This document shows, piece after piece, positions 1 to 11,249 of a stretch of 40,541 nucleotides of DNA. Positions within the stretch are counted from its first letter, which is position 1. Each line of letters starts with the position of its first letter. The notes beneath the pieces were generated by a model. It saw only the letters and a list, made by a program, of their open reading frames with translations. It searched no databases and was not told the origin of the DNA. Origin of the DNA: Sterolibacterium sp. (GTDB lineage Bacteria; Pseudomonadota; Gammaproteobacteria; Burkholderiales; Rhodocyclaceae); contig JAHFRE010000012.1 in assembly GCA_023258955.1 (NCBI GenBank), positions 1 through 40,541 on the forward strand, read 5' to 3'. The translations under genes were made by a program, and so were the position numbers.

Positions 1-496
1 GGGTCTTCTGGATCAGCCAGTAGAGGCCGCCGGCGATCAGCAGGCAGGCACCCGACATGGCCAGGCGATAGACCGGGTAGGAGAGGTTGTCGGTGAGCGG
101 CAGCGAGGCCGACAGCAGTTCGGGGACGGCGACGCCGTGCACGTCGTCGCCCCAGATCAGGGAGCGCAATTCCTCGAACACCAGGATCAGGCCGTAGGTC
201 ATCAGCACCTGGTAGAGGTGGTCGCGCGCGTAGAGATGGCGATAGAGCAGCCATTCGAGCGCCATGCCGAAACCGACGGCGAGGACGATGCCGATCGGCA
301 GCGCCAGGAACAGGCTGCCGGTGTCGGCCACCAGCGCGAAGGCCAGATAGGCGCCGACCATGTAGAAGCTGCCGTGGGCCAGGTTGATGATGCCCATGAT
401 GCCGAACACCAGGGTCAGGCCGCTGGCGACCAGAAACAGCAACAGGCCATACTGCAGGCCGTTCAATACTTGGATCAGGAAGGAATAGAAATCCAT
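1..496 (-). CDS. livH: LivH-type branched-chain/aromatic-acid ABC transporter permease (partial, C-terminus outside window)
   Basis: The reading frame starts at ATG 496-494 and runs off the left edge, so only about the first 165 residues are present. It is very hydrophobic. The N-terminus reads MDFYSFLIQVLNGLQYGLLL, followed by GIMGIINLAHGSFYMVGAYL, which is characteristic of the LivH family of inner-membrane permeases; several membrane helices are visible. Its upstream neighbour on the same strand is a type 1 periplasmic binding protein, and the next gene is a benzoate-CoA ligase. The likely substrate is therefore benzoate or a related aromatic acid rather than leucine; this is inferred from context. 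LivM, LivG and LivF-type genes would be expected to the left of the window. A strong stem-loop lies between this gene and the binding-protein gene. Confidence 0.88.
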   Translation of the reverse strand, partial: MDFYSFLIQVLNGLQYGLLLFLVASGLTLVFGIMGIINLAHGSFYMVGAYLAFALVADTGSLFLALPIGIVLAVGFGMALEWLLYRHLYARDHLYQVLMTYGLILVFEELRSLIWGDDVHGVAVPELLSASLPLTDNLSYPVYRLAMSGACLLIAGGLYWLIQKT

Positions 497-516
497 GGCA
501 GCGAGGCGAAAATGAC

Positions 517-543
517 GAGCGGCAGGGAGGGCCCCTGCCGCTC
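517..543 (-). terminator. Intergenic 11-bp stem-loop between binding-protein and permease genes
   Basis: Arms 517-527 (GAGCGGCAGGG) and 533-543 (CCCTGCCGCTC) are perfectly complementary, with a 5-nt loop. In the minus-strand transcript the stem is followed by GTCATTTTCG, a weak U-tract. It lies in the 64-bp gap after the binding-protein stop and before the permease start. It could be a leaky terminator or an mRNA-stabilising element that keeps the binding protein more abundant than the permease; that role is inferred. Confidence 0.55.
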
Positions 544-560
544 ATTGGGCCGGCGCCGGA

Positions 561-1745
561 TCAGACCATCTTGCAGCCGCGCGCCGGATCGGCGAGCGCC
601 TTGTGGGCGACGCTGATCACCTTGTTCTCCTTGCCGACGACCTTGCGCAGATAGATGTCCTGGATCGGATTGTGCGCCTTGGACATGGTCCACACGCCGC
701 GCGGGCTGTCGATCTTGGCCCCCTCCATGGCCTTGATGACCCCGGCCTTGTTGGCGACATCGCCCTTCACCGCGGTCAAACCGACGTTGAGCAGGAGACC
801 GGCGTCGTAGCCCTGCACCGCATACACGTCGGGTTGCAGCTTGAAGGTCTTGGCGTAGGCCAGACGGAAATCCTTGTTGCGCTTGGTGTCGATGCCATCA
901 CCGTAGTGCAGCGTGGTCTCGATGCCCTCGGCGGCATCGCCGACCGCGTCGAGAATGCCGTCGGTGAGGAAGCCGGCGCCGAACAGCGGGATCTTGCCCT
1001 TGAGTCCGGCCGCGGCGTAGTCCTTGATGAACTTGGCGGCGCCGCCGCCGGCGAAGAAGCAGACCACGGCGTCGGGCTTGAGGGAGGCGATCTCGGTCAG
1101 CAGCGCCTGGAATTCGACGTTGGGGAAGGGCAGGAACATCTCCTTGAGGATCTTGCCGCCCGCCTTGGTGTAGCCCTCCTTGAAACCGCCCAGCGACTCT
1201 TCGCCGGCACCGTATTTCCAGGTGATGAAGACGGCGGTCTTGAGCCCACGGTACATCAGGATGTTGCCCAGGGGATAGGGCGGCTGCCAGTTGGTGAAAG
1301 AGGTGCGGAAGATGTTGGGCGCGCACATCGGGCCCGTGGCGGCGTCGGCACCGGCGTTGGGAATGATGTGCAGCACGCCTGTCTCGCGGGCGATCTTGAC
1401 CATGCCCATTTGCACGCCCGAATGCACGGTGCCGACCAACACATCGACCTTGTCGCGCTGGATCAGCTTGTTGGCGTTCTCCGGCGCTTTGGCCGGGTCG
1501 GACTCGTCATCGACCTTGAAGAATTCGATCTCGCGGCCACCGAACTTGCCACCCGCTTCGGCCAGCGCCAGGCGGAAGCCGTTCTCGATCGCCACCCCCA
1601 ACTGGGCGTAGGTGCCGGTGTAGGGCAGCATCAGGCCGACCTTGACCTTGGCGCCCTGCGCCTCGGCCAGGCTGGGCAAGAGGGTCCCGGTGGCGGCGAT
1701 GGCGGCGCCACCTTTGATGAATTCGCGGCGGTTGTAGCGGCTCAT
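561..1745 (-). CDS. ABC transporter substrate-binding protein, type 1 periplasmic-binding fold, Tat-type signal
   Basis: 394 residues. The N-terminus MSRYNRREFIKGGAAIAATG carries a twin-arginine-like motif (RREFIK) followed by a hydrophobic stretch and a probable cleavage after ...SLAEAQG, indicating Tat export to the periplasm. The mature part, starting AKVKVGLMLPYTGTYAQLG, is typical of Peripla_BP_6 (LivJ/LivK-like) binding proteins. A good Shine-Dalgarno (GAGGAG, complement of 1752-1757) lies 6 nt before the ATG. It lies between the benzoate-CoA ligase gene upstream and the permease gene downstream on the same strand. Related binding proteins accompany benzoate clusters in Azoarcus/Thauera-type bacteria, so benzoate or another aromatic acid is the likely ligand; this comes from context only. 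Confidence 0.9.
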   Translation of the reverse strand: MSRYNRREFIKGGAAIAATGTLLPSLAEAQGAKVKVGLMLPYTGTYAQLGVAIENGFRLALAEAGGKFGGREIEFFKVDDESDPAKAPENANKLIQRDKVDVLVGTVHSGVQMGMVKIARETGVLHIIPNAGADAATGPMCAPNIFRTSFTNWQPPYPLGNILMYRGLKTAVFITWKYGAGEESLGGFKEGYTKAGGKILKEMFLPFPNVEFQALLTEIASLKPDAVVCFFAGGGAAKFIKDYAAAGLKGKIPLFGAGFLTDGILDAVGDAAEGIETTLHYGDGIDTKRNKDFRLAYAKTFKLQPDVYAVQGYDAGLLLNVGLTAVKGDVANKAGVIKAMEGAKIDSPRGVWTMSKAHNPIQDIYLRKVVGKENKVISVAHKALADPARGCKMV

Positions 1746-1806
1746 GCTTCACTCCTCACGTTGTTGGTCTATCGTCCCATGATAACCCCTGAGGGGCTTC
1801 CTGGGC

Positions 1807-3384
<1,578 letters not shown>

Positions 3385-3556
3385 GACTGTCTCCGCTGTG
3401 GTTGATCGTCAAGACTTGCCGAAGTTTAGCGCAGCCGTCTTGCCTCGAATGCTCATTCCGACGTACGCTGCTTCTGCTGGCGTATCGCACATTATATTGC
3501 TGGCAATGCGAATATCAAGCGCTATAATGCAGGCACCCATACCTTTCGAGTGCATC
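3385..3556. promoter_or_regulatory. bclA/boxR divergent intergenic region with sigma70-like promoter and palindrome
   Basis: On the plus strand a perfect TATAAT sits at 3523-3528, about 30 nt before the boxR ATG, with a -35 candidate TGGCAA at 3501-3506 (16-bp spacer). The palindrome ATTGC-TG-GCAAT at 3496-3507 overlaps that -35. TGCA motifs occur at 3528-3531 (immediately after the -10) and 3551-3554. BoxR/BzdR-type repressors are reported to recognise TGCA-containing operators, so autoregulation is plausible. The operator assignment is inference. Confidence 0.5.
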
Positions 3557-4408
3557 ATGGCGGACGACAGCTACCTGCAGCAACTCGGCGCGCGGATCCG
3601 CGACACCCGAGCCCGCCTCAATATGAGCCGCAAGGCGCTGGCGGCGGCCTCGGGCGTGTCCGAACGCTATCTGGCGCAGCTCGAGGGCGGTCGCGGCAAC
3701 ATCTCCATCCTGCTGCTGCGCCAGGTGGCGCAGGCGCTGTCGCTGGCCCTGCCCGACCTGCTGCGCGAGGAACGGGAGCACCGGGTCGAACTGACCCTGC
3801 TCACCCACTACCTCGAGCGCCTTTCGCCCAAGCGCCTGCTGCAGGCACGCAGCATCCTGGTCTCCGCCTTCGGCGAACTCGATCCGCAACAGCGCCACAA
3901 CCGCATCGCGCTGATCGGCCTGCGCGGCGCCGGCAAGTCCACCCTCGGCCGGGAACTCGCCGAACGCTTGAAGATTCCCTTCGTCGAACTGGACAAGGAG
4001 ATCGAACGCGAAGCCGGCGTGCCGCTGGCAGAGATATTTTCCCTCTACGGGCAAGCGGCCTTCCGTCGCATGGAAAAGCGCTGCCTGGAGAACGTCATCG
4101 AACTACACGCGCGCGCCGTGATCGCCACCGGCGGCAGCCTGGTTAGCGAGCCCGACACCTACGAGACCCTGCGCGCCGCCTGTTTCACCGTCTGGCTGAA
4201 GGCCTCCTCCGAAGACCACATGGAGCGGGTGATCGCCCAGGGCGATCTGCGGCCGATGAACGGGCGCGAGGAGGCCATGGCCGACCTGCGCCACATCCTG
4301 ATCGAGCGCGATGCCCTCTACAGATTGGCCGACGCCGCCGTCGAGACCTCCGGCCGAAGCATCGAGGAGAGCGTGCGCCAGTTGCAAAATGTGTACAATA
4401 TTTCTTAA
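3557..4408 (+). CDS. boxR: BoxR, benzoyl-CoA-responsive transcriptional repressor (XRE HTH + shikimate-kinase-like domain)
   Basis: 283 residues from ATG 3557, chosen because the homologous N-terminus starts MADDSYLQQLGARIRDTR; an earlier in-frame ATG at 3383 would translate the promoter region. Residues 9-70 form an XRE-type helix-turn-helix (NMSRKALAAASGVSERYLAQ). Residues 115-280 resemble shikimate kinase, with an intact Walker A GLRGAGKST at 121-129 and a FVELDKEIER segment. In the BzdR/BoxR family this kinase-like domain is known to bind benzoyl-CoA and release the DNA-binding domain. It precedes boxCBA on the same strand and is divergent from bclA, so it probably represses both directions when benzoyl-CoA is absent. 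Confidence 0.95.
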   Translation: MADDSYLQQLGARIRDTRARLNMSRKALAAASGVSERYLAQLEGGRGNISILLLRQVAQALSLALPDLLREEREHRVELTLLTHYLERLSPKRLLQARSILVSAFGELDPQQRHNRIALIGLRGAGKSTLGRELAERLKIPFVELDKEIEREAGVPLAEIFSLYGQAAFRRMEKRCLENVIELHARAVIATGGSLVSEPDTYETLRAACFTVWLKASSEDHMERVIAQGDLRPMNGREEAMADLRHILIERDALYRLADAAVETSGRSIEESVRQLQNVYNIS

Positions 4409-4450
4409 TTAAAATATTTTTTGTAATATAGTTCATACCTCTGCTATCAT
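4382..4450 (+). promoter_or_regulatory. Putative boxCBA promoter and AT-rich operator region
   Basis: A sigma70-like promoter is visible: -35 TTGTAA at 4421-4426, an 18-bp spacer, and -10 TATCAT at 4445-4450 with an extended TGC at 4442-4444. Just upstream is an AT-rich inverted repeat, AATATTT (4397-4403) and AAATATT (4412-4418), spanning the boxR stop codon. A TTGCAA palindrome lies at 4382-4387. The position suits BoxR binding. The Shine-Dalgarno AAGGAG of boxC is at 4495-4500. Confidence 0.45.
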
Positions 4451-4505
4451 GCTTTGAGTCGCCCGCAAAGCGCGGCGCGCATCACAGTTCGCCCAAGGAG
4501 AGTTC

Positions 4506-6152
4506 ATGAACACGACCCTCGTCACCTACGACACCGACCCCACACGCTACGCCCACTGGAAGATCACCTTCGAGGGTGCCATCGCCACCTTGATCCTCGA
4601 CATCCAGGAGGACAAAGGCATCCGCCCCGGCTACAAGCTCAAGCTCAACTCCTACGATCTGGGGGTCGACATCGAGTTGCACGATGCCTTGCAGCGCATC
4701 CGCTTCGAACACCCCGAGGTGAAGACCGTGCTGCTCACCAGCGCCAAGCCGCGCATGTTCTGTTCCGGCGCCAACATCTACATGCTGGGTCTGTCCAGCC
4801 ACGGCTGGAAGGTCAACTTCTGCAAATTCACCAACGAGACCAGAAACGGCATTGAGGAATCGAGCCGTTCCTCCGGCCTCAAGTTCCTCGCCGCGGTCAA
4901 TGGCGCCTGCGCCGGCGGCGGCTACGAGGTGGCGCTGGCCTGCGACGAGATCGTCATGGTCGATGACCGCTCGACCACGGTATCCCTGCCCGAAGTGCCC
5001 CTGCTCGGCGTGCTGCCGGGCACCGGTGGCCTGACCCGGTTGGTGGATAAACGCCACGTGCGCCGCGACCTGGCCGACGTCTTTTCCACCACCTCCGAAG
5101 GCGTGCGCGCCGAGCGGGCCAAAGAGTGGCGCCTGATCGACGACTACGCCAAGCCGCAGCAGTTCGCCGAGATGGTTGCCGCCCACGCCGAAAAACTGGC
5201 GGCGCTGTCGGACCGGCCGGGCGGCCCCGGGGTCGCCCTGACACCGCTGAAGCGGCAGGTCGAAGACAACGCTTATCGCTACGAAATGGTGGAGGTGGAG
5301 CTCGATCGCGTCGCGCGGATCGCCACCATCGTCCTCAAGGCACCCGCGGCGGCACAGCCGACCGACGTCGCCGGCATCATGGCCCTGGGCGACCAGTGGG
5401 CGCCGCTCAAGTTCGCGCGCGAGTTGGACGATGCGATCCTGATGCTGCGCACCAACGATCTCGAGGTCGGCACCTGGGTGTTCAAGTCGCAAGGTTCGAT
5501 CGCCGCCGTGCGCGCCATGGACGAAACCCTGGTGGCGCAGAAAGACCATTGGCTGGTGCGCGAGACCACCAACTTCCTGCGCCGCGTGCTGCGCCGCATC
5601 GACGTCTCCTCGCGCTCCATCTTCACCCTGGTCGAGCCCGAGTCCTGCTTTGCCGGCACCCTGCTCGAGGTGGTGCTCGCCGCCGACCGCAGCTTCATGC
5701 TCGACAGCGCGGAGGACGCAGCGCCGCGCCTGGCGCTCACCGCGATGAACTTCGGACCGCTGACCATGAACAACGACCTGACCCGCTTGCAGACCCGCTT
5801 CTGCGAGGAAGCGGCGCCGCTGGAAGCGGCGCGCGCCGCGATCGGCGGCGAGCTTGACGCCGCTCGCGCGGCCGAACTCGGCCTGGTCACCTTCACCCCC
5901 GACGAACTCGACTGGGACGACGAGATCCGCATCGCCCTCGAGGAACGCGCCAGCCTCTCGCCCGACGCCCTGACCGGCATGGAGGCCAATCTGCGCTTCG
6001 CCGGCCGCGAGACCATGGACACCCGCGTCTTCGGCCGCCTCACGGCATGGCAGAACTGGATCTTCCAGCGCCCCAACGCCGTCGGCGAACGCGGCGCACT
6101 GAAGGTCTACGGCAGCGGCAACAAATCACAATTCAACTGGGAAAGGGTTTAA
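4506..6152 (+). CDS. boxC: BoxC, 2,3-epoxybenzoyl-CoA dihydrolase (benzoyl-CoA-dihydrodiol lyase)
   Basis: 548 residues, close to the size of known BoxC. It belongs to the crotonase/enoyl-CoA-hydratase superfamily: the N-terminal half contains the typical CSGANIYMLG and NGACAGGGYEVALACDEIVM oxyanion-hole segments at about residues 90-150. A second, more diverged half follows. The enzyme hydrolytically opens the ring of 2,3-epoxybenzoyl-CoA to 3,4-dehydroadipyl-CoA semialdehyde and formate. The start ATG 4506 has a strong Shine-Dalgarno (AAGGAG, 5 nt spacing). It is the first gene of boxC-boxB-boxA. The next enzyme, the semialdehyde dehydrogenase BoxD/BoxZ, is not in this window. Confidence 0.96.
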   Translation: MNTTLVTYDTDPTRYAHWKITFEGAIATLILDIQEDKGIRPGYKLKLNSYDLGVDIELHDALQRIRFEHPEVKTVLLTSAKPRMFCSGANIYMLGLSSHGWKVNFCKFTNETRNGIEESSRSSGLKFLAAVNGACAGGGYEVALACDEIVMVDDRSTTVSLPEVPLLGVLPGTGGLTRLVDKRHVRRDLADVFSTTSEGVRAERAKEWRLIDDYAKPQQFAEMVAAHAEKLAALSDRPGGPGVALTPLKRQVEDNAYRYEMVEVELDRVARIATIVLKAPAAAQPTDVAGIMALGDQWAPLKFARELDDAILMLRTNDLEVGTWVFKSQGSIAAVRAMDETLVAQKDHWLVRETTNFLRRVLRRIDVSSRSIFTLVEPESCFAGTLLEVVLAADRSFMLDSAEDAAPRLALTAMNFGPLTMNNDLTRLQTRFCEEAAPLEAARAAIGGELDAARAAELGLVTFTPDELDWDDEIRIALEERASLSPDALTGMEANLRFAGRETMDTRVFGRLTAWQNWIFQRPNAVGERGALKVYGSGNKSQFNWERV

Positions 6153-6160
6153 TTGGAACT

Positions 6161-6230
6161 GCCCCCACGCTCACTTCGTTCGCTGCCCCCCGTGGGGGCG
6201 CAGGCCTCCTTCGGGGCGGCCCTTCAGGAG
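6161..6230. repeat. REP-like palindromic element between boxC and boxB, supplying the boxB Shine-Dalgarno
   Basis: GCCCCCACG (6161-6169) pairs perfectly with CGTGGGGGC (6191-6199) around a 21-nt loop, and is followed by GCCTCCTTCGGGGCGGCC, which can form a second small hairpin. I recognise this from memory as an intergenic REP/BIME-like element common in Betaproteobacteria. Its 3' end continues directly into AGGAG (6226-6230), the ribosome-binding site of boxB. Confidence 0.6.
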
Positions 6231-6237
6231 TCCTAAC

Positions 6238-7662
<1,425 letters not shown>

Positions 7663-7679
7663 GCTCGCGGATCGAGGAC

Positions 7680-7790
7680 CGGGCCTCGTCGCCGGGCCGC
7701 CCCAAGGCGAGGAAGCGTTCAACATGGAGTCCCAAAGGGACGAACAGCCGTCACCCCCTTGCTCGGCAAGGGGGCCGGGGGGAATGCCAA
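7680..7790. repeat. Palindromic intergenic element between boxB and boxA
   Basis: The gap contains CCGGGCCGCCCCAAGGCGAGG, resembling the opposite orientation of the element before boxB. It also holds a perfect hairpin CCCCCTTGC (7754-7762) - TCG - GCAAGGGGG (7766-7774) directly before the boxA start. No U-tract follows, so it looks like an RNA-stability or repeat element rather than a terminator. Confidence 0.5.
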
Positions 7791-7791
7791 T

Positions 7792-9003
7792 ATGACCGAA
7801 CTCGTCCGCCAGCACCTGATCGACCCGGAAATCTGCATTCGCTGCAACACCTGCGAAGAGACCTGCCCGATCGACGCCATCAGCCACGATACGCGCAACT
7901 ACGTCGTCGACTTCGAGATCTGCAACTGGTGCAACGACTGCATCTCGCCCTGCCCGACCGGTGCCATCGACAACTATCGCAACGTCGCCAAGAGCAGCCC
8001 CTACAGCCTCGCCGCGCAACTCACCTGGGACGATCTGCCGCGTGAGGTGGAAGCCGGAGCGCCGAGCGAAGGCGAACTGCCCGAGGAGGTCGAGCGCCTC
8101 ACCGCCATCGCCCAGTCCGGTCAGGGCGGGCCAACCACGCCGCCCTGGTCTGCGGCCCACCCCTACGTCAACCTGTTCACACCGGCACGGCCCGTCACCG
8201 CCACCGTCATGGGCAACCACCGACTCACCGCGGACGGTGCCAGCGCCGACATCCGGCACATCGTGCTCGATTTCGGCGCCGTCGCCTTTCCCGTGCTGGA
8301 GGGCCAGTCGATCGGCATCATCCCGCCGGGGACCGACGCCGCCGGTCGCGCCTTGGGCATGCGCCTCTACTCGGTGGCCAGCCCGCGCAACGGCGAGCGA
8401 CCCGATTACAACAATTTGGCGCTGACGGTCAAGAGAGTGCTCGAAGATCACGAGGGCAAGCCGCAAAAGGGCCTGTGCTCGAACTACGTCTGCGATCTGG
8501 CCAAGGGCGACAAGGTCCAGGTCTGCGGTCCCTACGGCACCACCTTCCTGATGCCCAACCACCCGGGCTCGTCGATCCTGATGATCTGCACCGGCACCGG
8601 CAGCGCACCGATGCGCGCCATGACCGAGCGCAGGCGGCGGCGCATGGCGCTCGAGGAAGGCGGCGAACTGATGCTGTTTTTCGGCGCCCGCTCGGCCGAC
8701 GAACTACCCTACTTCGGACCCCTGACCAAGCTGCCCAAGCAGCTGATCGACGTCAATTTCGCCTTTTCCCGCGTTCCCGGCCAGCCCAAGCGCTACGTGC
8801 AGCAACTGCTGCGCCAGCGCCACGAGGACGTCATGCGCCTGCTCGCGGACGACAACTGCTACATCTACATCTGCGGCCTGAAGGGCATGGAGGCCGGTGT
8901 CGAAGAGGCGCTGCGCGACATCTGCCGCGATCACGGCGCCGATTGGCAGGAAATGCTGCCGCGGCTGCGGGCGCAGAGCCGCTACCACGTCGAGACCTAC
9001 TGA
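7792..9003 (+). CDS. boxA: BoxA, NADPH-dependent reductase component of benzoyl-CoA 2,3-epoxidase
   Basis: 403 residues from ATG 7792; an in-frame TTG at 7759 lies inside a hairpin and was not chosen. The N-terminus [18 protein letters not shown] leads into two ferredoxin-type 4Fe-4S motifs: C15-C18-C21-C25 ([12 protein letters not shown]) and C44-C47-C50-C54 ([12 protein letters not shown]). The C-terminal part is a ferredoxin-NADP reductase-like module with the FAD motif RLYSVASP and the nucleotide-binding segment [12 protein letters not shown]. It ends with [17 protein letters not shown], typical of FNR-like enzymes. It passes electrons from NADPH to the BoxB diiron site. Only a weak G-rich Shine-Dalgarno (GGGGGGAA) precedes it. 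Confidence 0.96.
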   Translation: MTELVRQHLIDPEICIRCNTCEETCPIDAISHDTRNYVVDFEICNWCNDCISPCPTGAIDNYRNVAKSSPYSLAAQLTWDDLPREVEAGAPSEGELPEEVERLTAIAQSGQGGPTTPPWSAAHPYVNLFTPARPVTATVMGNHRLTADGASADIRHIVLDFGAVAFPVLEGQSIGIIPPGTDAAGRALGMRLYSVASPRNGERPDYNNLALTVKRVLEDHEGKPQKGLCSNYVCDLAKGDKVQVCGPYGTTFLMPNHPGSSILMICTGTGSAPMRAMTERRRRRMALEEGGELMLFFGARSADELPYFGPLTKLPKQLIDVNFAFSRVPGQPKRYVQQLLRQRHEDVMRLLADDNCYIYICGLKGMEAGVEEALRDICRDHGADWQEMLPRLRAQSRYHVETY

Positions 9004-9136
9004 ACGCGGGCAGCAGCGATGGCACCGGCGCGTCGAGTCACCACTGGGCGTTGGCGATATCTGTTAAGATTTTTCCTCCTCGACCACGCTCGAATCCTCT
9101 TGGTCGCGCCCACGATTGTTTGCCGGAGCAATTCGC

Positions 9137-9607
9137 ATGACCCTAGTTTCCAGTAGCTGCACGCCGAGCCCAGGGCACGACAAACGCACCTACCAAGAAT
9201 GGTCAGAGCAATTGACGATCGGCGTGCCGTGGATCGACGGTCAGCACAAGCACTTCTTCGAGCTTGCCGCCAGCATTGGCCGGGAGCAGGATGAAGACAG
9301 CGTGATGAGCACCTTGCGTCGCTTGAGCGACTACGTCAACGAGCATTTTCGCGACGAAGAAGGACTGATGGCGCTCTACGAGTACCCGGGGATCGACGCG
9401 CACCGCAAGCTGCACCAGCAGTTTCGCCACAAGGTGGCCGACCTGCTGGAGACGGCGCAGGAATTGACGCTGGAGGAGATTGCCGAGGAGGTCAGGCGTC
9501 TGATCAACGGCTGGTTGAGCCGTCACATCATGACGGTCGATCAAGAGCTTGGGACGCATATCAAGACGGCTGAGACAGGCGAAACCATCGATGAATTGGC
9601 CAGGTAG
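9137..9607 (+). CDS. Bacteriohemerythrin
   Basis: 156 residues from ATG 9137, preceded by CGGAG 8 nt upstream; an earlier in-frame TTG at 9116 is less likely. All seven diiron ligands of hemerythrins are present: H37, H70-xxx-E74, H89-xxx-H93 and H130-xxxx-D135. It is a soluble single-domain O2- (or NO-) binding protein without a fused signalling domain. A role as local oxygen buffer or sensor next to the O2-dependent box pathway is possible, but this is inference from proximity. It is separated from boxA by 133 bp and is probably its own transcription unit. Confidence 0.92.
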   Translation: MTLVSSSCTPSPGHDKRTYQEWSEQLTIGVPWIDGQHKHFFELAASIGREQDEDSVMSTLRRLSDYVNEHFRDEEGLMALYEYPGIDAHRKLHQQFRHKVADLLETAQELTLEEIAEEVRRLINGWLSRHIMTVDQELGTHIKTAETGETIDELAR

Positions 9608-9758
9608 CCTGCCTTTGTTCTTTTCCCGCTAGGCGGGCGATCTGCCCGCAAGATCTCGGTGATCGAAGGTCGGCACCATCGAGTCTGATCAAGACGCCGG
9701 GCGGAAGACGTGTCCGAAAACGGCTACGCTGCACCCACGGCATGGGTAAGATGCCGCC
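9608..9758. other. Spacer between hemerythrin and alkA
   Basis: This 151-bp spacer holds two mutually exclusive small hairpins, CCCGC (9625-9629)/GCGGG (9633-9637) and GCGGGC (9633-9638)/GCCCGC (9644-9649), without a downstream T-run. It also has a 5-bp inverted repeat ACCCA/TGGGT at 9733-9747 just before the alkA start. No Ada box and no clear promoter is visible. Confidence 0.3.
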
Positions 9759-11249
9759 ATGAGCAACCCGACCACCGCGCTCGATTCGACCGCCTGCTAC
9801 CAGGCTTTGCTGTCGCGCGACGCGCGCTTTGACGGCCAATTCTTCACTGCGGTCAAGACCACCGGCATCTACTGCCGCCCCGTGTGCAAGGTGCGCGCGC
9901 CGCTGGCGAAGAACTGCCTGTTCTTTGCCAGCGCCGCCCGAGCCGAAGCGGCGGGCTTCCGCCCCTGCCTGCGCTGCCGGCCGGAATTGGCTCCTGCCCC
10001 TGTGCCGCGCTGGTCCACCCAAGACGCCAGCCAGATCCTCGCCTCGCAGGCCACGCAATTGCTCGACAGCGCGGAAAGCCTGACCGACGCACCGCTGCGC
10101 CTGACCGACCTGGCCGCGCGCCTGGGGGTGAGCGCGCGTCACCTGCGGCGCATTCTCGCGCAGCACCTCGGCGTGTCACCCTCGCAATACCGTCAGACTC
10201 GCCGCTTGTTGCTGGCCAAGCAATTGCTATGCGACACCGCCCTGCCGATCGTCCATGTCGCTCAGCTCAGCGGTTTTGCCAGCCAACGCCGTTTCAATGC
10301 CGTCTTTGCCGAGCACTACCGTCTGACGCCTTCGGCCTGCCGACGCGACGGTCGGGGCGCCAACGAGCTGCGCCTGATGCTGGCCTACCGTCCACCCTAC
10401 GCCGAGGCGGCAACGCTGCGATTTTTCGGCCAGCGCGCCGTGCCCGGCCTGGAGCGTGTCGACGTCGACGAAGAGGGCAACGGCGCCTTTGCGCGCGTCC
10501 TGCGCATAGCGAACGGGGAGCGCAACCACCTCGGTTGGCTGCGCCTGCAGTTCGAGGCGGCAGCGCATCGGGTGCAGCTGCAGTTGAGCGACGGCCTGCT
10601 GCCGGTGTTGCCCGCCGTGTTGCAGCAGGTTCGTTGGGCGCTGGATCTGGACGCCGATCCGCTGGCGATCGAAGCCGCATTGGCCGGCGATTTTGCCCAT
10701 TGCGCCGGATGGCGAGTACCCGGCGCCTGGGACGGATTCGAGATGGCGGTGCGCGCCGTCCTCGGCCAGCAGATCACGGTTGCAGCGGCACGCACGTTGA
10801 CCCAGCGCCTGGTGCAGACATTCGGCGACCCGCTCGCGACACCCTGGCCGCAGCTCACCCACGCGTTCCCGACGCCCGAGCGATTGTTGCGCGCCTCAGC
10901 CAACGAGCTTGGAAAACTGGGTATCGTTCGACAGCGCCAAATAGCCATTCGGGCGCTGGCGAATGCGGTGCTGCACGGCGGTCTCGACTTGAAGCCGGGC
11001 CCGCCCCTGCAGACCACGTTGCAGGCCTTGCTGGCCCTGCCCGGCATCGGCGAGTGGACCGCCCAATATATCGCCATGCGCGCCCTGCGCTGGCCCGACG
11101 CGTTCCCGGCCGGGGACATCGTGGTCCAGCAACGCCTCGGTGTGCGCAATCGCCCGCAACCGGAGCGAGCCGCCACCGCATTGGCGGCAGCCTGGCAACC
11201 CTGGCGCAGCTACGCCGTCATTCGACTTTGGCACGGAGGTTCCCCATGA
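9759..11249 (+). CDS. alkA: Ada N-terminal / AraC HTH / AlkA DNA-3-methyladenine glycosylase fusion
   Basis: 496 residues with three modules. Residues 10-80 are the Ada zinc domain, with C39, C43, C70 and C73 (YCRPVCK...CLRCR), where the first Cys accepts methyl groups from phosphotriesters. Residues 95-195 are an AraC-type helix-turn-helix (LAARLGVSARHLRRIL). Residues 205-496 are AlkA, with the helix-hairpin-helix LPGIGEWTAQYIAMRA at 427-442 and the catalytic Asp D453 in FPAGD. It should sense alkylation damage, activate its regulon and excise alkylated bases. The stop overlaps the start of ogt (ATGA), so translation is coupled. The O6-methyltransferase domain found in E. coli Ada is absent here and is provided by that neighbour. 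Confidence 0.93.
   Translation: MSNPTTALDSTACYQALLSRDARFDGQFFTAVKTTGIYCRPVCKVRAPLAKNCLFFASAARAEAAGFRPCLRCRPELAPAPVPRWSTQDASQILASQATQLLDSAESLTDAPLRLTDLAARLGVSARHLRRILAQHLGVSPSQYRQTRRLLLAKQLLCDTALPIVHVAQLSGFASQRRFNAVFAEHYRLTPSACRRDGRGANELRLMLAYRPPYAEAATLRFFGQRAVPGLERVDVDEEGNGAFARVLRIANGERNHLGWLRLQFEAAAHRVQLQLSDGLLPVLPAVLQQVRWALDLDADPLAIEAALAGDFAHCAGWRVPGAWDGFEMAVRAVLGQQITVAAARTLTQRLVQTFGDPLATPWPQLTHAFPTPERLLRASANELGKLGIVRQRQIAIRALANAVLHGGLDLKPGPPLQTTLQALLALPGIGEWTAQYIAMRALRWPDAFPAGDIVVQQRLGVRNRPQPERAATALAAAWQPWRSYAVIRLWHGGSP

Noticed and set aside
1786-1796. Attenuator hairpin between bclA and the binding-protein gene
   Set aside because: The CCCC/GGGG stem has only 4 bp, too weak to call.
9625-9649. 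Terminator after the hemerythrin gene
   Set aside because: The two alternative hairpins are short and have no downstream T-run; the T-rich stretch lies on the wrong side.
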